64,000 nucleotides of DNA from Halobacteriovorax marinus (GCA_002163155.1 MAAO01000011.1:1-64000); one strand, 5' to 3'. Counted from the first letter of the stretch, positions 1 to 9,007 are shown. The notes: generated from the letters alone by a model not told the origin. Program-made: numbers and translations.

Positions 1-243
1 TTCTGACCCCACTTCTTCCTCAACTGGTCTATTTGTAAATATGTTTTTTGCTTTTATGTTTTATAAAGCAATAATGTCGTTAAAGACGATGCCAGCTAAT
101 GTATAGATTTCTTAATTCCATTATTTAATTAAGTTTTCTTGATATTTCTATGAATAAATCAACAGATGAAAGTAAAAAGGTTCTATGAAAGAAGTGCCAT
201 TCTATAACCCAAGCAAGTGCAGCTAGTTAGGAACAATTGTTAA
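1..243. other. Intergenic, no gene seen
   Basis: No convincing reading frame on either strand. It holds one copy of a dispersed 27-bp repeat (181-207, entered separately) just 3' of the first gene. Confidence 0.5.
181..207 (+). repeat. Dispersed 27-bp intergenic repeat, copy A
   Basis: Begins TTCTATGAAAGAAGTGCCAT. By eye 25 of 27 bases match copy B (1446-1472) and 23 of 27 match copy D (44302-44328). A shorter, diverged relative lies near 2694-2712. Function unknown. Confidence 0.6.
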
Positions 244-1281
244 TCAGTAGCAACCATAATCTCTATCAATAACAGACAAGGACTGATCTTTTCCTAGCTT
301 GTACGAAAAACTATTATTTATTTCGATTATGTCTGGAAAACCATCTTCATTTAAATCAAATGCATTAGTAATCACGTATTTATAATATGATTTAAGATGC
401 TGAGGCACTCCTTTCTTTTTTCGAATATATACAAATCGACTCGAGCACCATGAGCCATCACCAACAAAAAAAGGGGTTTTCTTGTTAAATTTAAAATGAA
501 TTAATGGAAAATCCAATGTTCTTCCTGAAGCAAAAGTAGTCGCACTTTCCGCTTCTGTCCCCCAGCCTTTGAAGTTATAGACATTATTTAAGTTTTGTAT
601 TTTAAAATGACTGATAATCATTTCAAACTGATTACCTACTTTAGCGATACTTGACCTAGGACTAGAAAAGTTTACAACATCCTTAAAACTGAGTCTCTTC
701 TCATCCGAAGAACCGTTAACTCTTCTTGAGAGTACTGTCGAATTTTTCTTAAAATCGTTTTGAATTACGCTAATATCTCCAGATGAAAGCTCATATCTTT
801 TATTCTTAGAGATATATAACTTAACTGGAAACTTAACTTCTCCACTAATGAGGTTAATTACTGCAAACCCTTTCTCGGGAACAGATTTAAGAAAGTTCTT
901 ACATTTATTTAATTTAAAAGAATAAGGAAAGTTAACTCTAGAGCACATCCCATCTTTACCATTGAGGGACCATTTAGAGTCTAGACTACATTTTGATCCC
1001 CTAAAGCTTACTGATGTAATCTTTGTTCCTTCTGAATTCATAAAGGATCTTTCAGGATCATTACTATTGAGTCCATAAGAAATTGATCCATCTGGACCTT
1101 TTTGATACAACAAGTAAGTTTCCTTATCATCTTTAATCTTATAGTCGGCCACTGTATGAATTCTAAAAGCTGCTGCTTCACAGTTAGCATAGGATTCTTT
1201 GACCAAGAATATATTAAAAACAATAAGTATTAGAAGTTTAAATCTCTTCACAAATATCCTTAGATTAATAGTTCTCTTCAT
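244..1281 (-). CDS. Exported protein of unknown function with Asp-rich FG-GAP-like C-terminus
   Basis: Unrecognised 345-residue protein. A positively charged N-terminus and hydrophobic stretch (about residues 11-31, ending KESYA) form a signal peptide, so the product is exported. The mature part is Cys-containing. Its C-terminus carries DLNEDGFPDIIEI, the Asp-rich loop typical of FG-GAP/VCBS-type calcium-binding repeats (family knowledge); only one copy is visible. The ATG at 1281 has an AAGG four bases upstream. A GTG at codon 11 also has a Shine-Dalgarno and would give a more typical signal peptide, so the start is uncertain. The gene stands alone, on the same strand as its right-hand neighbour. 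Confidence 0.6.
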   Translation of the reverse strand: MKRTINLRIFVKRFKLLILIVFNIFLVKESYANCEAAAFRIHTVADYKIKDDKETYLLYQKGPDGSISYGLNSNDPERSFMNSEGTKITSVSFRGSKCSLDSKWSLNGKDGMCSRVNFPYSFKLNKCKNFLKSVPEKGFAVINLISGEVKFPVKLYISKNKRYELSSGDISVIQNDFKKNSTVLSRRVNGSSDEKRLSFKDVVNFSSPRSSIAKVGNQFEMIISHFKIQNLNNVYNFKGWGTEAESATTFASGRTLDFPLIHFKFNKKTPFFVGDGSWCSSRFVYIRKKKGVPQHLKSYYKYVITNAFDLNEDGFPDIIEINNSFSYKLGKDQSLSVIDRDYGCY

Positions 1282-1658
1282 TAAACCTTCACCGTAACGA
1301 TTACAGACTTAGGAAGCGAGCTTTTAATTTACTAAAATTATACACTATATTTAATTTAGCCTGACAGGCTACGAAAAGACTTCCGTCATGAACTTCATTC
1401 TTCAAGAAATCTCTATGAAAGAACAAACAGGAAAAAGGAATTAACTTCTATGAAATAAGTGCCATTCAATAATTCAACAGTTTCTCTATCTGTAGAAAGT
1501 TGGGCCATCTTTTAAAAATTCATATTTCTCGAATTTTGGAACTTTTCATAGATTCATCAGACGGTAATACAATGAAGCCATTTGTCCATATGGTCTCCTC
1601 TGGTAGACCATCGATTATAGAATGATCTTTTTAGAATAGAAAAATAATATTTACACGA
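1282..1658. other. Intergenic 377 bp with repeat and possible coding remnant
   Basis: Contains repeat copy B (1446-1472). The stretch AAATTATACACTAT near 1333 recurs near 2625, so the upstream regions of the two flanking genes look related. A short 6-bp inverted repeat lies at 1591-1596/1605-1610. About 36 codons open on the minus strand (roughly 1530-1640) read protein-like but have no start codon. This could be a gene remnant, but I cannot support it further. Confidence 0.35.
1446..1472 (+). repeat. Dispersed 27-bp intergenic repeat, copy B
   Basis: Begins TTCTATGAAATAAGTGCCAT. It differs from copy A at two positions only. It lies in the spacer between two exported-protein genes. Confidence 0.6.
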
Positions 1659-2336
1659 CTATTTTGTTATTAATCTAGTCCCTGATTCAGGCCCTAGATC
1701 AAATTCACCAGCTTCAACAGGCTTGATGTGTTTCCTTGCAGAGTTATCAATTTTAGAATGTTCTTTTTGAATGTGCTCAAATTGTTCCTTAAGCACTTTT
1801 TTTCCGTTGTATGACTGCGAAACCATTTTTGCAGCACAGTAAGAAAAGTACTTGTCGAGCTGTTTTCTATTTTCTTTTAAAAAATTCCTACTCAAAATAA
1901 CTTCTAATTCTTCACCCTTTTTGTATACCATTCTTCTCTGACCCGAATTGGTTTTATTACTGTTAAATAAACTTTTCATAATACTAGTTTCTAATCCAAC
2001 AAACTTTAATTTTAATTCACTTGGCTTATTCTTGCTGTAAAAGCTTTCCATCACATTTATTAGTAGTCCACAAGAATCTAAATTTGCAGGATAAAGGTAT
2101 GAAGTACTTGTATACTTTGAGTTGAAACTACCATCTGACTTATTTTTTTGAACATTTACTGAAATCTTACCCCGCTTAGGTATCTTATCTCTCATATCAT
2201 TTCCAAAAAGAGTGTCTAGAATTGGCTTCGAATTTTCATGCTCATACTTTGTTTTAGGAAATATAAAATCAAGAAATCCTTCTGCAAATACAGACGTAGA
2301 GAGTGTAAACATCACCAGCAACGCAATTTTCTTCAT
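1659..2336 (-). CDS. Exported protein of unknown function
   Basis: A 225-residue protein with a clear signal peptide (MKKIALLVMFTLSTSVFA, cleavage expected after FA). The mature protein is Lys/Ser rich with two Cys and no motif I recognise. The start is supported by GGAG eight bases upstream of the ATG. That GGAG lies in the 3' arm of an 8-bp inverted repeat (AATTCTCC at 2341-2348 with GGAGAATT at 2369-2376), which could mask the ribosome site if transcription starts far enough upstream. A TCCGATGA box at 2364-2371 resembles the recurrent FliA-like element but would start transcription inside the hairpin, so both readings cannot hold. Confidence 0.6.
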   Translation of the reverse strand: MKKIALLVMFTLSTSVFAEGFLDFIFPKTKYEHENSKPILDTLFGNDMRDKIPKRGKISVNVQKNKSDGSFNSKYTSTSYLYPANLDSCGLLINVMESFYSKNKPSELKLKFVGLETSIMKSLFNSNKTNSGQRRMVYKKGEELEVILSRNFLKENRKQLDKYFSYCAAKMVSQSYNGKKVLKEQFEHIQKEHSKIDNSARKHIKPVEAGEFDLGPESGTRLITK

Positions 2337-2780
2337 ATTTAATTCTCCTACTCGAACACTAGCTCATCGGAGAATTAAATAGAAACTCAAGCTTGAATAA
2401 GAAATTTTTCCTCTTCATCAATAGAATCCAGTACATAAGAATCCTCTTATAGAAAGAAATACTCAGAATTAAAATTTGAGAGTAAACGTTAAACAAACTA
2501 AAAAAATAAGGAGCTCTCTTACTTATCTTTGATCTATGTTATAAGTAAAGTTTGAGATGGTTCAATTAAAATAAAGTTCTATATGTGTTTTTCATTATAC
2601 TAATCTTTTCATCATAGACTTACGCAAATTATACACTATTTTGATTTCAGACAGGCAAGGAACAAGTAGGAAAAAGAAATCCACTTCTATAAATTAAGTG
2701 CTTCTATCAAATAAATATTTTTAAAACGGAAAGTTCAATCCCAACTTCCTTAAAGAACTCTACTTCTCTCTATTTTTTTG
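2337..2780. other. Intergenic 444 bp
   Basis: Upstream region of the exported-protein gene on its left, with the 2341-2376 inverted repeat. It also contains a diverged partial copy of the dispersed repeat near 2694-2712 and the AAATTATACACTAT-type stretch near 2625. No gene seen. Confidence 0.4.
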
Positions 2781-3356
2781 TTAAATTGGTCCCGTCCAGT
2801 TTCCGTTCTTATACAACTCAAACCAACGATTTGCTCTTTCTTTGTCAAAGACATTTAGTTTAACAAGTAAGTGCTGAGCAAACTCGATAGAACCAATACC
2901 TGAAGCAGTAATTAAGTTTTCATCTACTACTGCAAGATTTTGAGAGTAATGTTTCTCTCCCATATATTCTGGAACGACATGCTTGAGGTAGTCCAAGTTG
3001 TTACTTGTATGTTTTCTTGTATCTATTATTCCTGTACGAGCTAGTACAAAGGTAGCTCCACAAATAGCGGCGATAGTCTTTTTATTAGAATGTAATTTTC
3101 TTATTAAAGATAGAAAACCTTCAGGTTGCCCTTCTTCCCATAAAGTACCACCTGGGATAATTATAGTTTCAATTTCATCTTCATTCACATCTTTAAGACT
3201 TAGGTCAGGAGTAATAGTTAGACCTCCCATGCTTTTTACAGAATCATTTGTAAGTCCAAGAGTTACTATCTCCACTGAGTTGTTTCTTAGTTCTGGAAGT
3301 ATGTAGGCTATCTCCCAGTCGGAGAACCCTTCAAATATTAAACAATGTACTTTCAT
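2781..3356 (-). CDS. DJ-1/PfpI family protein
   Basis: A 191-residue single-domain protein of the DJ-1/PfpI (class I glutamine amidotransferase-like) superfamily. The nucleophile-elbow Cys is C99 in AAICGATFVLA, followed by a GIIDTRKHTSN stretch typical of the family, and an IIIPGG segment lies at about residues 65-70. Members act as chaperone/deglycase-like or hydrolase proteins in stress responses; the exact reaction is unknown here. The start is well supported by AGAGGA ahead of the ATG. It is divergent from the adjacent MarR-type regulator and shares a palindromic control region with it, so it is probably that regulator's target. Confidence 0.85.
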   Translation of the reverse strand: MKVHCLIFEGFSDWEIAYILPELRNNSVEIVTLGLTNDSVKSMGGLTITPDLSLKDVNEDEIETIIIPGGTLWEEGQPEGFLSLIRKLHSNKKTIAAICGATFVLARTGIIDTRKHTSNNLDYLKHVVPEYMGEKHYSQNLAVVDENLITASGIGSIEFAQHLLVKLNVFDKERANRWFELYKNGNWTGPI

Positions 3357-3394
3357 GTTTCCTCTTTATCTTTTTCATTGTGCTATCTGCAACA

Positions 3395-3431
3395 TTGACA
3401 GCATACTGTCATTATGCTATTTTGCTGTCAA
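3395..3431. promoter_or_regulatory. Palindromic operator/divergent promoter between pfpI-like and marR-like genes
   Basis: TTGACAGCA (3395-3403) and TGCTGTCAA (3423-3431) form a perfect 9-bp inverted repeat. Inside it, TGACAG (3396-3401) also pairs with CTGTCA (3406-3411). On the plus strand TTGACA (3395-3400) is followed after 17 bp by TATTTT (3418-3423). On the minus strand another TTGACA begins at 3431. The arrangement fits a MarR dimer site blocking both promoters (inference). Confidence 0.6.
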
Positions 3432-3432
3432 C

Positions 3433-3882
3433 ATGAAAAAGACTGAAGAAAATATATTATTAGGGAATTTAATACTACTAAGCTTTCGGCTCAACGGATT
3501 ATTTATGAAGGTTGGAGATAGTATAACTAAGCCCGCTGGACAATCTAGTGCAAGATGGCAAGTAATGGGTTCAATCTATATTGAACAATCAAGCGTCCCA
3601 CAAATTGCTCGTAGAGTGGGAATAACAAGGCAAAGTGTTCAGAGAATTGCTGATGTCTTGGTTTTGGAAAAGATAGCGGTTTTTATTGAAAACAAATTAC
3701 ACAAGAAATCCAGACTTTTAAAGCTAACACCAAAAGGTATTAAAGCTATGGAATCAATTCAGAAAGAACAGATGAACTGGGCCAATAAGATTGGCGGAGA
3801 AATTGGCCTTAGCACTTTAAAAAAAGCAATTGTTGAGCTAGAAAAAATTGAACTTATTGTTCAACCTAATGCTGATTTTTAA
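3433..3882 (+). CDS. MarR family transcriptional regulator
   Basis: A winged-helix protein of the MarR type. The helix-turn-helix (PQIARRVGITRQSVQRIADVL) is followed by the wing (KSRLLKLTPKGI) and a C-terminal dimerisation helix. I start it at the ATG at 3433 (149 residues), because the longer frame from 3355 would run through the palindromic operator and overlap the divergent gene. No Shine-Dalgarno precedes 3433 and the predicted -10 (3418-3423) is only nine bases away, so the mRNA may be leaderless. MarR proteins usually repress themselves and a neighbour in response to small phenolic or oxidising ligands, which fits the divergent DJ-1 family gene. Confidence 0.82.
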   Translation: MKKTEENILLGNLILLSFRLNGLFMKVGDSITKPAGQSSARWQVMGSIYIEQSSVPQIARRVGITRQSVQRIADVLVLEKIAVFIENKLHKKSRLLKLTPKGIKAMESIQKEQMNWANKIGGEIGLSTLKKAIVELEKIELIVQPNADF

Positions 3883-3909
3883 AAGGTAATGATCAACGAA
3901 TCTAGATCA

Positions 3910-4476
3910 CTACTTCTTTCGCAAACTTGGTATTTTTCGACCTTCTTCAGATGAAACAATCAATATGCCAAGCCTTCTTAATCGTGTTTCTTCTTTCTTG
4001 GCGCTCATTACCCACCAGATAGATTCTCTTTTATAGGATGGTGCTAAATTAGTAAAAAATAACCAAGCCATTTGATTTGCCTTGATTAGATCCTCATACA
4101 CTCTAGAAAGTTGTACACTTCTATCTGCAGATGAATATCCAACTTTGTTAGTTCTTTTATTAAAGAGGTACATTCCTGCTGGTTTCATCTTCCCAAGCTG
4201 TATTAGTGCCTTTACTTTATTTACGTTCACAGCACTCCATACACTAGTTACCTTGCGCGGAGTAAAACGAATTTTATAGCTTTGTTCATCAATTGTTTTT
4301 CGTATACCGTCAATCCATCCAAAACAAAGAGCGACATCTACAGATGTTGACCATGTAAAAGTTGAACGGCCAGTACTTTTCTTATAATAACCCACCCAAA
4401 CTTCACTAGTTGTTGCATGTTTTTCTAACCAACTGCTAAACTCTTCTTGGTTGTTGAAAAAAATCACTTCAGTCAT
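3910..4476 (-). CDS. YdeI/OmpD-associated family protein
   Basis: A 188-residue protein resembling the YdeI/OmpD-associated family. It has the early F-x-x-WLEKH segment, a CFGWIDG motif at about residues 50-56, and the PRK...WSAVNVNKVKALI region followed by a C-terminal helical part. Members are small soluble proteins linked by genetics to peptide or bacteriocin resistance, but the biochemistry is unclear. It probably shares an operon with the VOC protein 25 bp upstream on the same strand. Confidence 0.75.
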   Translation of the reverse strand: MTEVIFFNNQEEFSSWLEKHATTSEVWVGYYKKSTGRSTFTWSTSVDVALCFGWIDGIRKTIDEQSYKIRFTPRKVTSVWSAVNVNKVKALIQLGKMKPAGMYLFNKRTNKVGYSSADRSVQLSRVYEDLIKANQMAWLFFTNLAPSYKRESIWWVMSAKKEETRLRRLGILIVSSEEGRKIPSLRKK

Positions 4477-4501
4477 TCGCTAGTCTCCATACTTGGCAGC
4501 A

Positions 4502-4867
4502 TTAAACGCTTAACTCAAAAAAACATAGCTTGTTCTTGTCCAAATCTCTCAAATAAGCAGAAAAAAAAGGTCCTCTCTTCTTTGGTTCGCCCTCACAGGT
4601 GCCACCCAATTCAATCGCCTTTCTATGAAGCCTTTTAACTTCTTCACTAGAACCAACATCAATACCGATCATTGTTCCGTTTCCATTTGTTGCGGGTTCC
4701 TCATTGAAGGGTAAAGCTATTGCAAACGTAAATTCTTCACACTGCCAGTACGTCATTCTCTCATTTGATAAAACTTGCTTAAGTTCAGTATGTTCAAAAA
4801 GTGAATCATAGAATCTAATTGAAGCTTCCATGTTGTTTGTTCCAAGAACGGTATAACTCATTTTCAT
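4502..4867 (-). CDS. VOC/glyoxalase superfamily protein
   Basis: A 121-residue protein with the beta-alpha-beta-beta-beta plan of vicinal-oxygen-chelate proteins. It opens YTVLGTNNMEASIRFYDSLF, and ends AYLRDLDKNKLCFFE, which matches the family's closing D-PdGn-xE strand. Substrate unknown; the family covers glyoxalases, dioxygenases and antibiotic-binding proteins. It is the upstream gene of a likely two-gene operon with the YdeI-like protein. Confidence 0.75.
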   Translation of the reverse strand: MKMSYTVLGTNNMEASIRFYDSLFEHTELKQVLSNERMTYWQCEEFTFAIALPFNEEPATNGNGTMIGIDVGSSEEVKRLHRKAIELGGTCEGEPKKRGPFFSAYLRDLDKNKLCFFELSV

Positions 4868-5072
4868 AATTTAGTATCCCCTACGCTTAATAGAGATATT
4901 ATACATGTGCATTTTCTTTATTAAAATACTAATTTTCGCATGCAGTTCATGCAAAAATGCACAACTGTTGAAGTAGAAAAAATGCTTATAAGCAGATCAT
5001 GATGAACAGGAATAGTCTGAAATCTTTTGTGAAGGGTATCCCGGGGAGATAGAAAGAAATGTTACCCTATAT

Positions 5073-5100
5073 AATAAGGGCCTACTTTGAGGCCCTTATT
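5073..5100 (-). terminator. Strong hairpin terminator, probably bidirectional
   Basis: AATAAGGGCCT (5073-5083) pairs over 11 bp with AGGCCCTTATT (5090-5100) around a 6-base loop, just 3' of the stop codon at 5111. The T-tracts are weak on both sides. Confidence 0.7.
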
Positions 5101-5110
5101 TCTTTAAAAC

Positions 5111-5533
5111 TTATAAAGCTGTTTGAACTTCGACACATTTAGTTCTGTAAACAAAACCATTTTTTCCCGTTACATAACTTGAACGTTTTGATGGATGATT
5201 AACTACTAAGTTAAAGTCTTTTACTGTATCAGAATCTAAGTTTACATATTTTAAGAAAATAGCTTCTTTTGGTCCAAAGACACCAGCAGCGATAACCTTG
5301 TAAGAACCTTCTACAAAAAGATGCTCTTCAAAACGTACGGCATCTAATCCGGCCCTATTAAACTCTATAACTACATGTCCTTCAAACTTGTTAGTTTGTT
5401 CATTTAAAGAAATTGTTGTTGCTGAGATATTAGCATTATTTAGAATATCTTGAGCTTCACAAGTGATAACCATATCTCTAGCAAAACTAGATACTGATAA
5501 AAGTGAAACAATAGCGATTAAAGTTGATTTCAT
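5111..5533 (-). CDS. Small exported protein of unknown function
   Basis: A 140-residue protein with a signal peptide (MKSTLIAIVSLLSVSSFA). The mature part is mostly predicted beta strand, with one Cys near the N-terminus (VITCEAQDIL) and one near the C-terminus (TKCVE), which may form a disulphide. No family recognised. A TTGGAG precedes the ATG. The leader contains a TCCGATAA box (5570-5577) 36 bp upstream. A hairpin terminator follows the stop, so this is a single-gene unit. Confidence 0.65.
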   Translation of the reverse strand: MKSTLIAIVSLLSVSSFARDMVITCEAQDILNNANISATTISLNEQTNKFEGHVVIEFNRAGLDAVRFEEHLFVEGSYKVIAAGVFGPKEAIFLKYVNLDSDTVKDFNLVVNHPSKRSSYVTGKNGFVYRTKCVEVQTAL

Positions 5534-5569
5534 ATTTTCTCCAATAATTAAGTGTGTATTGGCAGCATA

Positions 5570-5577
5570 TTATCGGA
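5570..5577 (-). promoter_or_regulatory. CCGATAA (FliA-like -10) box
   Basis: TCCGATAA on the minus strand, one mismatch from the sigma-28 -10 consensus GCCGATAA. No convincing TAAA lies at the classical spacing. Confidence 0.4.
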
Positions 5578-5757
5578 AAAATAACTGTTTAGCTATCTAT
5601 AGTGTAATTTAATCACTTTTCTTTGCTTCTACACGCTAGTTAAAAATTAATAGACAAGAAAATTTACGTCTACTTTATCTTTTATAAATTTCAATTTAAT
5701 AAAAGATCAATCTGTTTTTTAACTCATTTAAAATAACTTCCAGTCGACAAGCTTTTA

Positions 5758-7458
5758 ATGATGAAATTATTACTACTTTTTTCCATTATGACTTGCGTCT
5801 TTGCCAATGAAGATAATGATATAGGTCTTCAAAAAGACACCTCGACTGAACACCTCCTAAAAGAGCGTGTAAAGAATTCTCATATTAAAATATTCATTCC
5901 AAGTCTTCCCTACCTAGCAATATCGCATTCCATCAATGCTGCACTAGTGAGACCTGCAAACAATTTAAAAGGATGGGAGTATGATCTCGCTGAATCACAT
6001 CGAAAGGTTAGCGAGAAAGTCTATGAATTTAAACTTAGAAAAGGAATAAGGTTTCAAGATGGAACATCTTTTAATGCAGATTCTGTTTTAAGTAACATGC
6101 ATTACTTCAAGAAGAAGCCATTTACCTTTTCTGAATTTTATAAGATATTTGATCGAGTTGAAAAAATCGATCAGTATACAGTCAAGTTTATTTTAAAAGA
6201 GCCCTATGCTTTATTTATGCAAGATGCCTTGTGGCTACAGTTTTACACCAAAACTTATCTTAAGAAGTTTGGATGGAATGGAAAACCTAGTTGTCCAAAT
6301 TTAGCAGCACCTGGTCCTTACGGGGCAGGTCCATTTATTTTAAAAAGTGGCTACATTGAAGGAGATCGTGCAACAGCTGTAGCAGAACTAGTCGCCAATC
6401 CTTATTACTGGGATCAACGATATCCAAAAGTTGAGAAGATTACGGTATACACTGATTTAGAACGTTTTAAAGCAACACAAATGGTTATTGGTACAGAGGG
6501 ACTATTAGACATCTCACCTATAGCGTTTGCAGACGAAGTCGATACAGTTTTGTCAAAGTATGCAAAGTTGTACTCAAGTGCTTCTACCAATAGTTATGCC
6601 ATCCATTTTAATATGATTAATGGAAATAAAGCTCTCTTAGATAATACTATCCGTAAAGTTATCAATGATTCCATTGATAAGGAAATGATTTTAAATCTTT
6701 CCATGTTAGGAGAAGGACGAATGTCTCCTACCATGGCCTCTCCTAACTTTGTGGATATTGAGAGGGCCCTGAGCATGAAAAAACTCAATCACCTTAAAAA
6801 ACAAAGATACAACTCGGATAACACATATTTATTAAAACAGTTAGTTTTGGATTATAAGAAACAAGCAGGACTCGATACAACAACCCCACTTAAATTAAAA
6901 CTTATCACACAAGAACAATTTGTTTTTTTAATAAACGACATAAAACATTACTTAGAACAAGTGTTCATTGAACTTGAAGTAGAGATAGTTAAATCTGAAA
7001 GACTAGTTTTTGGACCATTATTAAGTACGGTTGCTAATAAAAACAAAAAGAAATGGGATCTAATAATATGGAGCAATTTTGATTGGTTTAAACATCTCTG
7101 GTCTGCTCTATTTGTTTACCGAATAGGTGACAATTGGTCCACAATTGATAAAGACGATGTCCTTTTGTCATATATCGACGATATTAAATGGACAGACCCT
7201 TTGGGAGATAAATATGTACCTCTCATTGCAAGAATACTAGAACGCGTTTATGACAAGAATTATATGCTCTCTCTACCGAGTCCAAATATTGTTTTTGCAG
7301 TCAACAAAGAAGTCTCATTTATTCCTCGCATGTCTGCCATTATTCCCTTATGGGAGATGCAAATCAGCAGTCGACACTGGTCAGTCAGGTCTGAACCAAA
7401 CTATCCGAAGAACTTATTAAGGCCCATTGAAATTAAAAGATTTAACTTTAACAAATGA
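5758..7458 (+). CDS. Exported substrate-binding protein (SBP family 5-like), probable co-sensor of the next kinase
   Basis: A 566-residue protein with a signal peptide (MMKLLLLFSIMTCVFA). It resembles family 5 solute-binding proteins of oligopeptide/nickel ABC importers. It shows YEFKLRKGIRFQDGTSFNADSV (split here only by my reading), the standard F-x-L-R-x-g-x-x-F-x-D-G-t-p-l-t-a-d-D-V signature, then GAGPFILKSGY and NPYYWDQRYPKVEKI. No permease or ATPase gene is nearby. Instead the stop lies next to a histidine kinase gene, which suggests it presents a periplasmic ligand to that kinase rather than feeding a transporter (inference). No clear Shine-Dalgarno precedes the tandem ATGs. Confidence 0.75.
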   Translation: MMKLLLLFSIMTCVFANEDNDIGLQKDTSTEHLLKERVKNSHIKIFIPSLPYLAISHSINAALVRPANNLKGWEYDLAESHRKVSEKVYEFKLRKGIRFQDGTSFNADSVLSNMHYFKKKPFTFSEFYKIFDRVEKIDQYTVKFILKEPYALFMQDALWLQFYTKTYLKKFGWNGKPSCPNLAAPGPYGAGPFILKSGYIEGDRATAVAELVANPYYWDQRYPKVEKITVYTDLERFKATQMVIGTEGLLDISPIAFADEVDTVLSKYAKLYSSASTNSYAIHFNMINGNKALLDNTIRKVINDSIDKEMILNLSMLGEGRMSPTMASPNFVDIERALSMKKLNHLKKQRYNSDNTYLLKQLVLDYKKQAGLDTTTPLKLKLITQEQFVFLINDIKHYLEQVFIELEVEIVKSERLVFGPLLSTVANKNKKKWDLIIWSNFDWFKHLWSALFVYRIGDNWSTIDKDDVLLSYIDDIKWTDPLGDKYVPLIARILERVYDKNYMLSLPSPNIVFAVNKEVSFIPRMSAIIPLWEMQISSRHWSVRSEPNYPKNLLRPIEIKRFNFNK

Positions 7459-7465
7459 AAAACAA

Positions 7466-9007
7466 ATGATTAATGAAATTGAAAAACTAGATTCAAAGTT
7501 ACTATCAAAAAAGATTTTATATCTTTTTTTAGCAGCGTCTTCCATTTTGATTATTCAAAGTATCTATAACATCTTTACACTGGGGGAAGTTGATGGATCG
7601 ATAAAAACAGTCCACTCCTCAACAGAAAAACTAGAAAGTCTTACAAGAGAAGTTTCGACCCCCATTTCTAGGTTACGGATGCTTTCAATGGAACTTGTAA
7701 TGGCACCGAACGTGAAATCACAAACAATTTTATTAAATCACATGAATAGGATAGAAGTAAAAATAGATAAGACAGTACTTCTTTGGCTTAAAGAACTAGA
7801 AGAGAACATGCAAACTAAGCAAGTTCAGGAAAAGAATGAATTCGTACTTTTTGAAAAAATTATCAAGAAGTGGAATGATTATAAAAAAGCGATATCAAAA
7901 ACCAAATACTATGTAAGAAAAGAAATTCGTGTAGCTTCGTTTATATCAGTCACAAAGCAAGAGAGTGAAATTTATAACAAACTCATTATGAGTATTGAGA
8001 AATTCAATAAGAAACAACTCGAGTTAAGTCAGATCGTTTATAATGAAGCAGAAAGCACAGCTGCTTATGCATATACAGTTATGATCATGACTACAGTAAT
8101 AGAAGTGATTATATTAAAATTAATTATGTTCTTTGTTTTAAGACTTGTTAAAACATATTCTAAGAACAAGGAGATCTATGAGGATCACCTTGAACTGCAA
8201 ATAACTCAAAACGAAATGATGCAAACTAAAATAAACGCTCAAGAAAAACTTGCTTCTCTCGGAACATTAACCACAGGGATAGCACATGAAATAAATAAAC
8301 CCATCAATTTAATAAATAGCTCAGCTTTGTCTATACAAGATTTATTTTTAAAGAAACTAGCGATTCTTGGAAAAGATCTCAGTGAAAACAATAAAAATAT
8401 CTTTAATACCTTATCAACTGATTCAAACAAGCTTCTAAACATCATTACTGAAAATGGAAAACGAGCTAGTCTCATTATAAACAATATGATTCTACAGACA
8501 CAATCGAAAGAATCTAAAATTGAAAGAATAAATTTAAAACAACACCTCAGAACCTACATAGAAAAATATAACGATTCGTCTGTAAAATTAATAAAAGATT
8601 TAAATCTACAGCAAGATATAGATCTTTCAGATCATGGAGATATCAACATTTACCCTAAAGAATTAGGTCGCGCCATTTTAAACATTGTTGATAACTCTCT
8701 CTTCTCAATGAAAGAGAAGTTCGACTCACTAGGTAAAGAAAAATATAGTCCTAGATTAAAAATAACAACAAGAGATTTTGATCATAAATTCATAGAAATA
8801 TATATATATGATAACGGAAATGGAATAGATGAAACACTAATAGATAAAGTATTTGATCCTTTCTTTACAACAAAGGGCACAGGAAATGGATCAGGTCTAG
8901 GACTTTCAATTGCCTATGACTTAATCGTAATACTACACAGCGGAAAGATTACAATAAACAGTGAGTCCGGGGATTTCACAGAAGTAGTTATATTAATCCC
9001 TGCATAA
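7466..9007 (+). CDS. Membrane sensor histidine kinase
   Basis: About 513 residues from the ATG at 7466. A longer frame begins at a TTG (7427) with an AAGG upstream and would overlap the preceding gene by 32 bases, so the start is uncertain. Domains in order: transmembrane helix (LYLFLAASSILIIQSIY), a mostly helical periplasmic sensor region, a second transmembrane helix (about residues 205-230), and the H-box with phospho-acceptor His274 in TTGIAHEINKPINL. The ATPase domain has N-box NIVDNSLFSM, G1 box YDNGNGID, F-box FDPFFTTKGTGNGSG and G2 GLGLSIAYD. All ATP-site motifs are present, so it should be active. It pairs with the exported binding protein upstream. The receiver protein downstream is a candidate partner. 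Confidence 0.9.
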   Translation: MINEIEKLDSKLLSKKILYLFLAASSILIIQSIYNIFTLGEVDGSIKTVHSSTEKLESLTREVSTPISRLRMLSMELVMAPNVKSQTILLNHMNRIEVKIDKTVLLWLKELEENMQTKQVQEKNEFVLFEKIIKKWNDYKKAISKTKYYVRKEIRVASFISVTKQESEIYNKLIMSIEKFNKKQLELSQIVYNEAESTAAYAYTVMIMTTVIEVIILKLIMFFVLRLVKTYSKNKEIYEDHLELQITQNEMMQTKINAQEKLASLGTLTTGIAHEINKPINLINSSALSIQDLFLKKLAILGKDLSENNKNIFNTLSTDSNKLLNIITENGKRASLIINNMILQTQSKESKIERINLKQHLRTYIEKYNDSSVKLIKDLNLQQDIDLSDHGDINIYPKELGRAILNIVDNSLFSMKEKFDSLGKEKYSPRLKITTRDFDHKFIEIYIYDNGNGIDETLIDKVFDPFFTTKGTGNGSGLGLSIAYDLIVILHSGKITINSESGDFTEVVILIPA

